This document shows positions 8,612-15,547 of a DNA stretch of 32,220 nt, one piece after another. The notes under the pieces are model-generated. The model had not been told where the DNA came from, did no database searches, and saw nothing but the letters and a program-made list of their open reading frames with translations. A program made the position numbers and the translations under genes. The number at the start of each line of letters is the position of its first letter. The first letter of the stretch is position 1. Origin of the DNA: Paenibacillus amylolyticus (GTDB taxonomy: Bacteria > Bacillota > Bacilli > Paenibacillales > Paenibacillaceae); assembly GCF_003719335.1 (NCBI RefSeq), contig NZ_RIAS01000029.1, positions 1 to 32,220 on the forward strand, read 5' to 3'.

Positions 8612-10405
8612 TTACACCAAATACTCAATCAAAATCGTTTTATCCGCCTGTTGCAGCGGGATGCTCAGTCGATCACCGTTCTTCAGTTCAACGCCTGAGC
8701 TTGCATCCACCGCACGGCCGGATTTCTCCATCGTACCTCCTGCGGTATTGCGGATGATCAATCGGTCCCCATTGCCAGGGGTAAATGTATATTTTTCCGT
8801 TTCCTTCAGTTCAGGGTCAAGCTGCAGCAATTGATGCAGGTGGAACTTGCCTCGGAAGGATGCCAGCTTTTTGTATTGCGGATAGGACTTGTCACCGGTG
8901 TTCTCATCGCGGATCTCTACGATAATCTGACCGACAAAGCCGCGGTTTTTGCGTTTTAGCCAGCCCATCAGGAACCAGCCGCACGCCGCCACCACAATGA
9001 GGGCAATCGCACCCAGTATGACAGGCAACCAAGGGAACGGCTTGTCATTCGCAGCAGCTGGCGTTGTCGGTTGTGCCTGATTTCCGCCTGTGCCCCCTGC
9101 GTTGATGACGATTGGTGCACTTTCACGGTAGAAGCTGTCTTCCTCTGCACGGATGACCAGCTCATAGTTGTGATTGTCCGGCAATTCAAAGGTTCCGGCA
9201 AAACCGGAGCCCGTGTTCTTGAGCGGTTGCTCTTCGCTCTTGCCTGTGTCCTTGTCATTCACGATCAATGTGGCCTTCATGTCCGCATACAGGTCATTAT
9301 CCTGTAACGGCTGGCCGCCATTTTCCAGTCTCGCTGACAGGTCGATCTTGTCGCCTTTCGTATAGGACTTGGTCTTAATTGGGTCCGCAACGAGTTGAAG
9401 ATCGTAGTTAAACAGCAAGTTGATATCAATGCTGTCTTTTGGAGCGCCTTTTACCCGAAGCTTCCAGTCGCCCTCCTGAGGTTTCAGCAGCTTCACAAGC
9501 GAATAACTTTTGGAGGTAGATAGCTTGGCCTCATTCGAGTTCAGGTTTACGTTCTTGCCAGAAGGATCGGTTAACTGTACCTGTACCGGCTTCGAGGACA
9601 TGATGGAAATATTGGCTTCCAGCACGCTGTCATTCGGCACATTCACGGTAACTTCCTGATAACTGCCGTTTCCGGTTACAGAAGGCAGCTTCACAACATT
9701 AAGCTTGGCATGATCGGCAAAAATTTCACTTAAAATCTGCGGCAGATCATCCGGTGTATCGGTAATAAACGACTTGCCTTTTGTTTGTTTGGCAAGGTCT
9801 GCAAGTGCATTTTTGTTCAGCTTGCCATCGGCATTCAGTCCGATCGTGTAGACTGGAATGCCTTTCGCTTGCGCGTCCTTGACGGCTTTCGCCAGATCCG
9901 CGTCCGACTCGGCCTGGGTGCGTCCTTTGCTTTTGTTAAAATCGTTATTGCCATCCGCCAGCAGTACAATCATGGGCGAGTGCGACGGGTCTGCGCCATG
10001 GTTCAATATGTTCATGGCTTCCCCGACACCTACGGATATATCGGTGTACGGGCCTCTGCCAAGCTGGTCGATAAAGTCTTTCAGATTGCTTTTATCTGCG
10101 GCAGACTGAATTTCAAGCATTGCCTTTTCTCGCTCCACCTGATCGGTGTAAGCCACGATACCTACTTTATCGCCGACGGTAGGCAGCATATCTATAAACA
10201 TTTTCATCGCTTCGTTACTGATCTTGTCGCGATCACTTGTATTCATTGAGTTGCTGACATCGGCTACAAGCACCGCGTCAATTCCACTCGTCTGTGCCTG
10301 AGCCGCTTCCGCTTGAGGAAGCATTGCCGAAGGCAATAACAAGGTTAGTAATGCGAGCAGAACCAGAGTTCCGCTGAGCCAGCGTATTTTGCGTGTCCGC
10401 AGCAT
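8612..10405 (-). CDS. Exported vWA protein with one membrane anchor and cytoplasmic beta domain
   Basis: 597 residues from the ATG at 10405, chosen because GGAG lies 8 bases upstream and a signal peptide begins there; the open frame extends 19 codons further without a better site. Order: signal peptide with Arg-rich start, hydrophobic core about 8-28 and AEAA cleavage region near 32-35; vWA domain about 41-235 with intact metal site (D49, S51, S53 in DVSNSMN; T121; D151 in LLADGNND); beta-rich modules about 240-430; Gly/Gln/Thr/Pro linker 437-455; one helix about 458-482 followed by KRKNRG; then a cytoplasmic beta domain (490-597) with NGDRL motifs at 545-549 and 576-580 recalling FHA-like folds. 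The vWA domain is therefore outside and the last 110 residues inside. It is the first gene of the minus-strand group leading into the tubulin-like gene. Confidence 0.9.
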   Translation of the reverse strand: MLRTRKIRWLSGTLVLLALLTLLLPSAMLPQAEAAQAQTSGIDAVLVADVSNSMNTSDRDKISNEAMKMFIDMLPTVGDKVGIVAYTDQVEREKAMLEIQSAADKSNLKDFIDQLGRGPYTDISVGVGEAMNILNHGADPSHSPMIVLLADGNNDFNKSKGRTQAESDADLAKAVKDAQAKGIPVYTIGLNADGKLNKNALADLAKQTKGKSFITDTPDDLPQILSEIFADHAKLNVVKLPSVTGNGSYQEVTVNVPNDSVLEANISIMSSKPVQVQLTDPSGKNVNLNSNEAKLSTSKSYSLVKLLKPQEGDWKLRVKGAPKDSIDINLLFNYDLQLVADPIKTKSYTKGDKIDLSARLENGGQPLQDNDLYADMKATLIVNDKDTGKSEEQPLKNTGSGFAGTFELPDNHNYELVIRAEEDSFYRESAPIVINAGGTGGNQAQPTTPAAANDKPFPWLPVILGAIALIVVAACGWFLMGWLKRKNRGFVGQIIVEIRDENTGDKSYPQYKKLASFRGKFHLHQLLQLDPELKETEKYTFTPGNGDRLIIRNTAGGTMEKSGRAVDASSGVELKNGDRLSIPLQQADKTILIEYLV

Positions 10406-10448
10406 GGGATGTACTCCTTCACGTTTGAGATTAAAATGCGAATAGTTT

Positions 10449-10454
10449 ATTATA
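10449..10454 (-). promoter_or_regulatory. Possible -10 element for the exported vWA gene
   Basis: On the minus strand a perfect TATAAT occurs about 44 bases upstream of the ATG at 10405. I see no good -35 hexamer 16-18 bases before it; a TTGACG lies only two bases upstream of it. It is plausible as a vegetative or extended promoter, but weak. Confidence 0.3.
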
Positions 10455-10567
10455 GGCGTCAAGCCTTAAGGAAATCTTAACAGTCTTCTAATAAAATCTG
10501 AAAAGCACCCCTATTCTGAGTTACAATTTTGTAATGTCTGACAAAAATCGACGATTTTAGGGCTTTT

Positions 10568-10587
10568 GTTGGAAGTGAAATTCCAAC
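10568..10587. promoter_or_regulatory. Inverted repeat in the divergent intergenic region
   Basis: GTTGGAA (10568-10574) and TTCCAAC (10581-10587) form a perfect 7-base inverted repeat with a 6-base centre. It lies between the divergent vWA gene (minus) and the membrane-peptide gene (plus), about 80 bases upstream of the latter's start. The position suits an operator or a short 5' UTR hairpin. The binding protein is unknown. Confidence 0.4.
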
Positions 10588-10668
10588 TATGGAAATATGA
10601 TATAGCTATTGCCAACAAACCGCAATATAACAGCGCTTGATCTTCAAGCCTTAGAAAGGGACGGAATT

Positions 10669-10818
10669 ATGGTTACATACGTATGCCTCGCCATATTGTT
10701 TCTTTTTGTTATTGTCAAGGTGATCACGTTTCAGGTTCGAAGGCGCAAACCCGTCTCCCGCGAAGACACCGATCGCACGTTATACAACATTCTGAATGGT
10801 GGGCGTGATGGAGCATGA
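10669..10818 (+). CDS. Small single-pass membrane protein (49 residues)
   Basis: The ATG at 10669 follows AAAGGGA at 7-base spacing. A longer frame from a TTG at 10609 has no ribosome site and is less likely. The product has one hydrophobic helix (about residues 3-22, YVCLAILFLFVIVKVI) followed by QVRRRK, so the N-terminus is probably outside and the basic C-terminal 25 residues inside. The stop overlaps the start of the next gene in an ATGA arrangement, indicating coupled translation. It is divergent from the vWA/tubulin group and probably belongs to the same system. No family recognised. Confidence 0.7.
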   Translation: MVTYVCLAILFLFVIVKVITFQVRRRKPVSREDTDRTLYNILNGGRDGA

Positions 10819-11750
10819 GTAGTACGAAAAAAGTAGTATCCATCCGGCCTTTCTATCGAACGACATATGCCTATCAAAAGTTGCATATCTGCAAGCGCTG
10901 CGGGCAATATACCTGCCTCTGGGAAGATCAGTGCACTTCCTGCGGACGCAGCACACTTGTCACTGTCGAGGAGAAAGCAAGTTCCCGAGTAAAGCGCAGG
11001 ATGGTCCGTGATGCTTTCTTTGTTCTCTTGATCGGCGCCGCAGCTACTTATTTCGGTGAAACGCTGGACCAGTCTATGATCGCTGCTACAGTGACGCTGT
11101 TACTGCTCGGAGGCCTGATTTTCATGCAGCAGCGCTCATTCCAGATTGAACAGCGACGCGAGATGAGACAGTTGCTGCGACTGGATGAAGAGATCATTCG
11201 CCAAGGGATCAATCGAAACTGGGCGCTTGTTGCCGAAGCGCGAAAAGAAGACGAGGCACTCGCCTATGAGATGTTGCGCGAGATCGGCTCTCTGATCTAT
11301 AACGACCGAATTCGGCTGCAACAGATCGCGTTACTGCAATCCTTCGTGTTACGGAGCGATATGGACCTGCAACTTAAACCGCTATTGCTCCAGAACTTCG
11401 AGCGACTGCTCGCCGAGTATATTGGCGAAATTGCGAGGCTGAAGCCGGAATTGATCCGTGAAGACGCGATTCGGTATATCGCCACATACGAGGTTCATAT
11501 TTTACAATTGCATAATGGCATCCAGATTCTGACCGCCGTGGCGGCCGCTGCCGTGCGTAAGAGCAAATATATTGAGCTGTTTCCCAGCCTGATCACCCGC
11601 TATGCGCGCTTCATGTCCAAAGATCGGTTCATGCGTCTCTATCATACGATCGAACGTTATCCAACCAAGGCACGCGGTGGACTCGCGGAGTCCGTCGGAC
11701 GAGTGTACAACGAGAAGTACCGGGATCAGTACGCTGATGTTCGTGGGTGA
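10815..11750 (+). CDS. Zinc-ribbon membrane protein with long helical domain
   Basis: 311 residues, starting within the ATGA overlap with the preceding gene. Residues 26-43 hold CKRC and CTSC (C26, C29, C40, C43, plus C34), a classical zinc ribbon. Two hydrophobic helices follow (about 66-80 and 87-105) separated by a short polar turn, so both ends are likely cytoplasmic. The remaining 200 residues are charged and helical (RREMRQLLRLDEE near 134-146 and onward), probably a coiled-coil or helical-repeat domain. No enzymatic motif is seen. With its neighbour it forms a small divergent operon opposite the vWA/tubulin genes; a membrane scaffold or assembly role there is inference. Confidence 0.82.
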   Translation: MSSTKKVVSIRPFYRTTYAYQKLHICKRCGQYTCLWEDQCTSCGRSTLVTVEEKASSRVKRRMVRDAFFVLLIGAAATYFGETLDQSMIAATVTLLLLGGLIFMQQRSFQIEQRREMRQLLRLDEEIIRQGINRNWALVAEARKEDEALAYEMLREIGSLIYNDRIRLQQIALLQSFVLRSDMDLQLKPLLLQNFERLLAEYIGEIARLKPELIREDAIRYIATYEVHILQLHNGIQILTAVAAAAVRKSKYIELFPSLITRYARFMSKDRFMRLYHTIERYPTKARGGLAESVGRVYNEKYRDQYADVRG

Positions 11751-12016
11751 CTGTCTGTGCAACAAGCCAGTCTATATCGTAAGCGGTGAGCGAACAACCC
11801 GCGCGTTTGCATGGACACCAGCGCACGGCTGGAACCAGTTGCGTTGCTTGTCTATGTGAAAGTGGGCGCACCGCGTGTAATAACCTGTTACCCGTAAGTG
11901 AAATAATGCAAATCAGCTCCCTAACTATAGACGAACGGTACACCGAGCTTCCCTGCATTCTTGATGACTTAGCAGCAAGATATCGTGCCATCTTTTAATC
12001 ATATAAGTTTTAAACT

Positions 12017-12054
12017 AAAAACACCCCGTCCTTAGGTCTAGGATGAGGTGTTTT
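12017..12054. terminator. Probable intrinsic terminator, usable in both directions
   Basis: AAAACACC (12017-12024) pairs with GGTGTTTT (12047-12054), and inner GTCCT pairs with AGGAT-like bases around a TAGGTCT loop. Short T-rich tracts follow on both strands. It lies 267 bases after the zinc-ribbon gene and is the first terminator-like structure on that strand. Nothing coding is seen between 11751 and 12016. Confidence 0.6.
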
Positions 12055-12079
12055 GTCGTTATGGTTCATATTATGCAGA

Positions 12080-12276
12080 TCTAACGATCACAGGTGAACT
12101 TATTTACCCCATATCAGCACGCTATGAATTCTAACGATCTCCAGGGGGCTTATTTCGCTGAAATTGCCTTCATTCCACCTCCATTTGTGACTTTTTCGTC
12201 AAATAGCATCTCTCCTGAGCGTTAGAATTTTTTACTCTTCAAAAAAGCCCAAATATGGTTTCTCGTGATCGTTAGC
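12080..12276. repeat. Palindromic interspersed element, copy A (197 bp, full)
   Basis: Contains four copies of a ~26-base subunit of the form TCTAACGATC(A/T)CC...CTTATTT: two forward units starting at 12080 and 12130 and two reverse units ending at 12226 and 12276. Spacings are 50 (F1-F2), 97 (F2 start to R1 end) and 50 (R1-R2), identical to copy B. The centre holds CGCTGAAATTG (12156-12166), shared with copy B. No ORF, transposase or obvious target duplication is present, so it is non-autonomous or structural. It lies between the zinc-ribbon gene and the 3' end of the helicase gene. Confidence 0.85.
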
Positions 12277-12528
12277 GCTCGGGGAATGGAATAAAACGGT
12301 AGTTTGGTGAGGTTAAAAGCTGACTAATCTGTAATGTGATAGAAGGCGAGTGTCGCGGCAGTTGAAGATAATCATATGGTAACATTGAGGTAATAAATGG
12401 ACTAACTTGCAGCCATATCACAACAAAACTAGCAGTAGTGGAGCCATCATAGCGTGTTGACTGTATAACGAGTGAAGGCTGGAATGCGGTTCACATCGTG
12501 TGAATAAGTGCATGTGCATTCTGATTGT
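12277..12528. other. Non-coding spacer without recognisable feature
   Basis: About 250 bases between palindromic copy A and the helicase terminator. Both strands were scanned and no credible ORF with a ribosome site, tRNA, or strong hairpin was found. The TTGACT at 12454 has no matching -10 element. Confidence 0.5.
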
Positions 12529-12564
12529 AAAAAAGGGCCGCGACGTGCTTCCGTCGCGACCCTT
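12529..12564 (-). terminator. Intrinsic terminator of the DEAD-box helicase gene
   Basis: On the minus strand GGGTCGCGACG pairs with CGTCGCGGCCC around a GAAGCA loop and is followed by six T residues (A-run 12529-12534 on the plus strand). It lies about 130 bases past the helicase stop codon. Confidence 0.85.
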
Positions 12565-12569
12565 GGTTC

Positions 12570-12602
12570 GAGCGTTCGGTACGATGACGTACCCGAACGC
12601 TC
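12570..12602. other. Strong hairpin just upstream of the helicase terminator
   Basis: GAGCGTTCGGTAC (12570-12582) pairs with GTACCCGAACGCTC (12589-12602), 13 base pairs with one bulged C. It lies in the 3' untranslated region of the helicase gene directly before the terminator. A tandem hairpin like this may protect the transcript 3' end. No T-run follows, so it is not itself a terminator. Confidence 0.6.
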
Positions 12603-12695
12603 TTGATATGAGCCATGCGGCACCCGCTGCTGCGGTGGCATGGCCATGATGCTTCTAACGCAATATGCGGCTGCATCGCCGCTTGCGCCAGTGCG

Positions 12696-14285
12696 TTACC
12701 GCCCGCGACGAGAATCGCGGCGGTCGCCCCTGCTCGGACCGCGTCCTGCGGAGTCCGAGCGGCCCGAACCAGTGCCGCCGCGCCCAGCGGTGCGCTTGTC
12801 GGCGCTGCGGCCAGCCCAGCCGCTGCTGCTGCGCTCTTCGCCGCGGCCTATTCCACCGCGGCCGCCTTGGCTTGTGCCGCGGCTACTACTGCTGCGGCCT
12901 TGGCTTGCTGCACCGCGACTGCTGTCGCTGCTACGCGCCGAACCGCGACTCGCGCTGCGTTCATCGCCGCTACGGCCGCCACTGCGTCCACCGCTACGGC
13001 CACCTTCGCCTCCGCGTGATCCACGACCGCCACGTCCGCCATCTCGGCGGTCGTTACGACCTGCACCGCGACGGGCACTGCCTGTCCCGGCAGTACGACC
13101 GCCGCGCTCATCATTGCCCTCGCTATTAATAACGCGGCGAGAAGCTCCCGTAGAAGCAACCGGGCCTTCGCTTGTCCATTGAATGCGATTCAGCTTCTGA
13201 TTCGTACCTTCCTCGATCCGAGCAAGTTCCGGTCTGTCGTGCTGGGTCGCAAACGTCACGGCAAGACCCGTTCCACCTGCCCGGCCTGTACGACCGATAC
13301 GGTGAATATAGCTTTCCGCATCATGAGGCATATCGTAGTTGAATACGTGGGTAACCCCTTCAACGTCCAAACCGCGTGCGGCGACATCGGTAGCCACAAG
13401 GATTTGCAGCTTCGCATCACGGAATGCCTTCATGACATTCTCTCGCTTGGATTGGGACAAATCCCCGTGAAGCTCGTCGCTTTCGTATCCCGCTTCGCGC
13501 AGATCTTCGTTCAGCTTCGAAGCACGGCGCTTCGTGCGGCAGAAAATAATCGCCAAATACGGGCGATACGTATCAATCATACCCCGAAGTGCATCAAACT
13601 TGCCGCGATCTGTACATTCCAGCACCTGCTGGCGAATCTGATGAATCGGGATCACGGACTTGGAGGAAACCTTAACGTCCTCCGGGTCTTTCATGTAGTT
13701 CTTCGCCAGAACACGGATGCCCTTAGGCATCGTAGCCGAGAACAGCATCGTTTGACGTCTATGCGGCAATTCTTTCAAAATCGTTTCTACATCGTCCAAG
13801 AAGCCCATGTGTAACATCTGATCCGCTTCATCCAGCACCAGTTTTTTTACGTTATCGAGCTTCAAGGTGCCACGGCGCAGGTGATCCAGAAGGCGACCTG
13901 GTGTTCCTACAACGATCTGCGTTCCGTTTTGCAGCTTGCGCAGCTGCTTTTCTACATCCTGTCCACCATATACAGCAAGCACATGCAGCTTGTCATCATT
14001 TGCCGTAAGTTTCTTGGCTTCTTCCGTAATCTGCAATGCCAGCTCACGCGTAGGCGCGATAATCAGTGCCTGCGGAGAGCGGTCGGATACGTTAATTTTC
14101 TGAATAATCGGTAGCAAAAAAGCCAGCGTTTTCCCTGTGCCCGTCTGCGCCTCGGCGATGATATCACGTCCACCCAGCAGTACGGGAATGGAACGCTCCT
14201 GTACTGGAGTCGGCACGGCGATGCCCTGATGTTTCAGCACCTCGCACCATTCCGGGCGAATGCCCAGTTGTTCAAAGTTTGCCAA
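12696..14285 (-). CDS. DEAD-box ATP-dependent RNA helicase with RGG-rich tail
   Basis: 529 residues, starting at a TTG (14285) with AGAGGTG 7 bases upstream. The helicase core is complete: Q-motif region PTPVQ (25-29), AQTGTGKT (46-53), PTRELA (78-83), TPGR (118-121), DEAD (142-145), SAT (173-175), ARGLD (293-297) and HRIGRTGR (318-325). From about residue 383 the protein becomes a low-complexity Arg/Gly/Ser tail of roughly 145 residues with many RGG and GGRSGG repeats, a common RNA-binding appendage. The family remodels RNA in ribosome assembly, mRNA decay or cold adaptation. The core resembles RhlE/CshA-type enzymes, but I cannot assign an orthologue, so no symbol is given. The gene stands alone, flanked by palindromic element copies A and B. 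Confidence 0.95.
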   Translation of the reverse strand: MANFEQLGIRPEWCEVLKHQGIAVPTPVQERSIPVLLGGRDIIAEAQTGTGKTLAFLLPIIQKINVSDRSPQALIIAPTRELALQITEEAKKLTANDDKLHVLAVYGGQDVEKQLRKLQNGTQIVVGTPGRLLDHLRRGTLKLDNVKKLVLDEADQMLHMGFLDDVETILKELPHRRQTMLFSATMPKGIRVLAKNYMKDPEDVKVSSKSVIPIHQIRQQVLECTDRGKFDALRGMIDTYRPYLAIIFCRTKRRASKLNEDLREAGYESDELHGDLSQSKRENVMKAFRDAKLQILVATDVAARGLDVEGVTHVFNYDMPHDAESYIHRIGRTGRAGGTGLAVTFATQHDRPELARIEEGTNQKLNRIQWTSEGPVASTGASRRVINSEGNDERGGRTAGTGSARRGAGRNDRRDGGRGGRGSRGGEGGRSGGRSGGRSGDERSASRGSARSSDSSRGAASQGRSSSSRGTSQGGRGGIGRGEERSSSGWAGRSADKRTAGRGGTGSGRSDSAGRGPSRGDRRDSRRGR

Positions 14286-14782
14286 TCGTTACACCTCTGT
14301 ATATTCATTTAGATAAATTCATTTCATAGAAGACCTCAGCTACCTGGAAATGCATAGGCATCCCCGTCTGAACTTGATTGAGTCTATGTCATTGTCTGAG
14401 TCGGCATACAAGCCTGCTATTGGCGTCCGTGTGCCCGAGTTCTGCATCTGAACCTGCTTATTTACTCCAATCACATCTGTAGCTGCAGCACACATCCTGT
14501 AAGTCCACACTAGTTTTCCTGAATTCAACTCTGATTATGAAATGAATTTTTAAAAAGCAATCATTCCGTTGCTCTTCTTCTCCATACCCTGTAGTTTACA
14601 CGTTCATCCAGCAAAACAAAAGCGAAACCATACCACCATGCCAACTTGTAGCATAAATGTATCTTAAAATGCGAACGTTTTTGTTCATATAGTCTACGAG
14701 GTGCATATAGGCGGGACATAGGAAGAACAGGAACTTGAGGGTATGTTTTTCCCACGTCAAGCCACATCAACCCACGAAAGAT
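14286..14782. other. Long spacer / 5' leader of the helicase gene
   Basis: About 500 bases without a credible gene. If the helicase promoter lies near the AT-rich stretch at 14530-14570, the transcript would have a leader of some 250 bases, as is usual for cold-shock helicases. I see no convincing promoter pair or named leader element. Small ORFs here lack ribosome sites. Confidence 0.4.
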
Positions 14783-14979
14783 TCTAACGATCACCACAGA
14801 CCTTATTTGCTCCAAATAGGCCTTGTCCAGATTCTAACGGTCACCAGGAACCTTATTTCATCAAATATCGCTGAAATTGACCTCAAAAGAAGCAAAATCA
14901 GTGAAATAGCGTCTCTGGTGATCGTTAGAAATGAGAATGACCTAAATCTGCTTAAATAAGCTCTCTCCTGATCGTTAGC
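14783..14979. repeat. Palindromic interspersed element, copy B (197 bp, full)
   Basis: Same design as copy A: forward units TCTAACGATCACC at 14783 and TCTAACGGTCACC at 14833, reverse units ending in GGTGATCGTTAGA at 14929 and CTGATCGTTAGC at 14979. Internal spacings 50, 97 and 50 are identical to copy A, as is the total length. CGCTGAAATTG recurs in the centre (14869-14879). It lies upstream of the helicase gene, so that gene is bracketed by two copies. Confidence 0.87.
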
Positions 14980-14991
14980 GCTCACAGCTAC

Positions 14992-15032
14992 AAAAAAAGC
15001 GGCTCCCCCGGCAAAACCGCAAGGAGACCGCT
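14992..15032 (-). terminator. Probable intrinsic terminator, minus strand
   Basis: On the minus strand AGCGGTCTCC pairs with GGGAGCCGCT (one bulged T), with a small inner CGG/CCG stem, followed by seven T residues (A-run 14992-14998 on the plus strand). The nearest minus-strand gene upstream of it is the SulP transporter, whose stop is about 515 bases away. Confidence 0.65.
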
Positions 15033-15130
15033 GCATATCAATACTGTCTAGCGTTATCTATAGTTTATAGCCTATTACCTTTAGCCTTTTCAAGGCTTAC
15101 CGCTACATAACTACTGTTCCAAGCTCCACC

Positions 15131-15183
15131 TGTTACCTGTTACCTGTTACCTGTTACCTGTTACCTGTTACCTGTTACCTGTT
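15131..15183. repeat. Heptamer tandem repeat (TGTTACC)x7
   Basis: Seven perfect uninterrupted copies of the 7-mer TGTTACC run from 15131 to 15179, followed by a partial unit. There are no spacers, so it is a simple-sequence array and not CRISPR. It lies in the long 3' spacer of the SulP gene, next to palindromic copy B. Confidence 0.95.
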
Positions 15184-15258
15184 TCTGCGCAACGATCACC
15201 CAGCGATATTCCTGGTAGGCTTGGCCGCATGGCTGAGCATCTTGATGCGCCAAACTCA

Positions 15259-15282
15259 TTACACCGCGCGTTACACCGCGCG
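15259..15282. repeat. Direct 12-bp duplication
   Basis: TTACACCGCGCG occurs twice in tandem, 15259-15270 and 15271-15282, in the same repeat-prone spacer as the heptamer array. Confidence 0.85.
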
Positions 15283-15547
15283 CAAGAAGATGTAAGCGGT
15301 GCGACAAGCTAACGACCGATATCGTTGCTGTTAGAGCTTCCATCTCGCTCTATTGTCATCTCCAGCTCGTTCGCATCGCAGTCCGCTATTTCTAGCTTAC
15401 TTGCCACCTGTTGATGTTGTAACGTTCAGATACCAATACCATTTTGGAACAAGTTACTTAAACGTTACGCTTTACTTGAACTTTACACTTCGCTTTAACT
15501 TTACGCCTCACCCGAGCCTTACATGAGCTTTACACTTCACTTCAGCT
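15283..15547. other. Repeat-prone spacer downstream of SulP
   Basis: No gene is recognised. The last 90 bases (about 15459-15547) contain a degenerate series of CTTTAC(A/G)CTT-like units, seemingly an eroded short tandem repeat that reaches the SulP stop codon. Confidence 0.45.

Noticed and set aside
12615..13182. Long Ala- or Pro/Arg-rich plus-strand ORFs
   Set aside because: They are antisense shadows of the GC-rich RGG-repeat tail of the DEAD-box helicase; no ribosome sites.
15131..15183. Possible CRISPR array
   Set aside because: Units of 7 bases with no spacers; no cas genes nearby.
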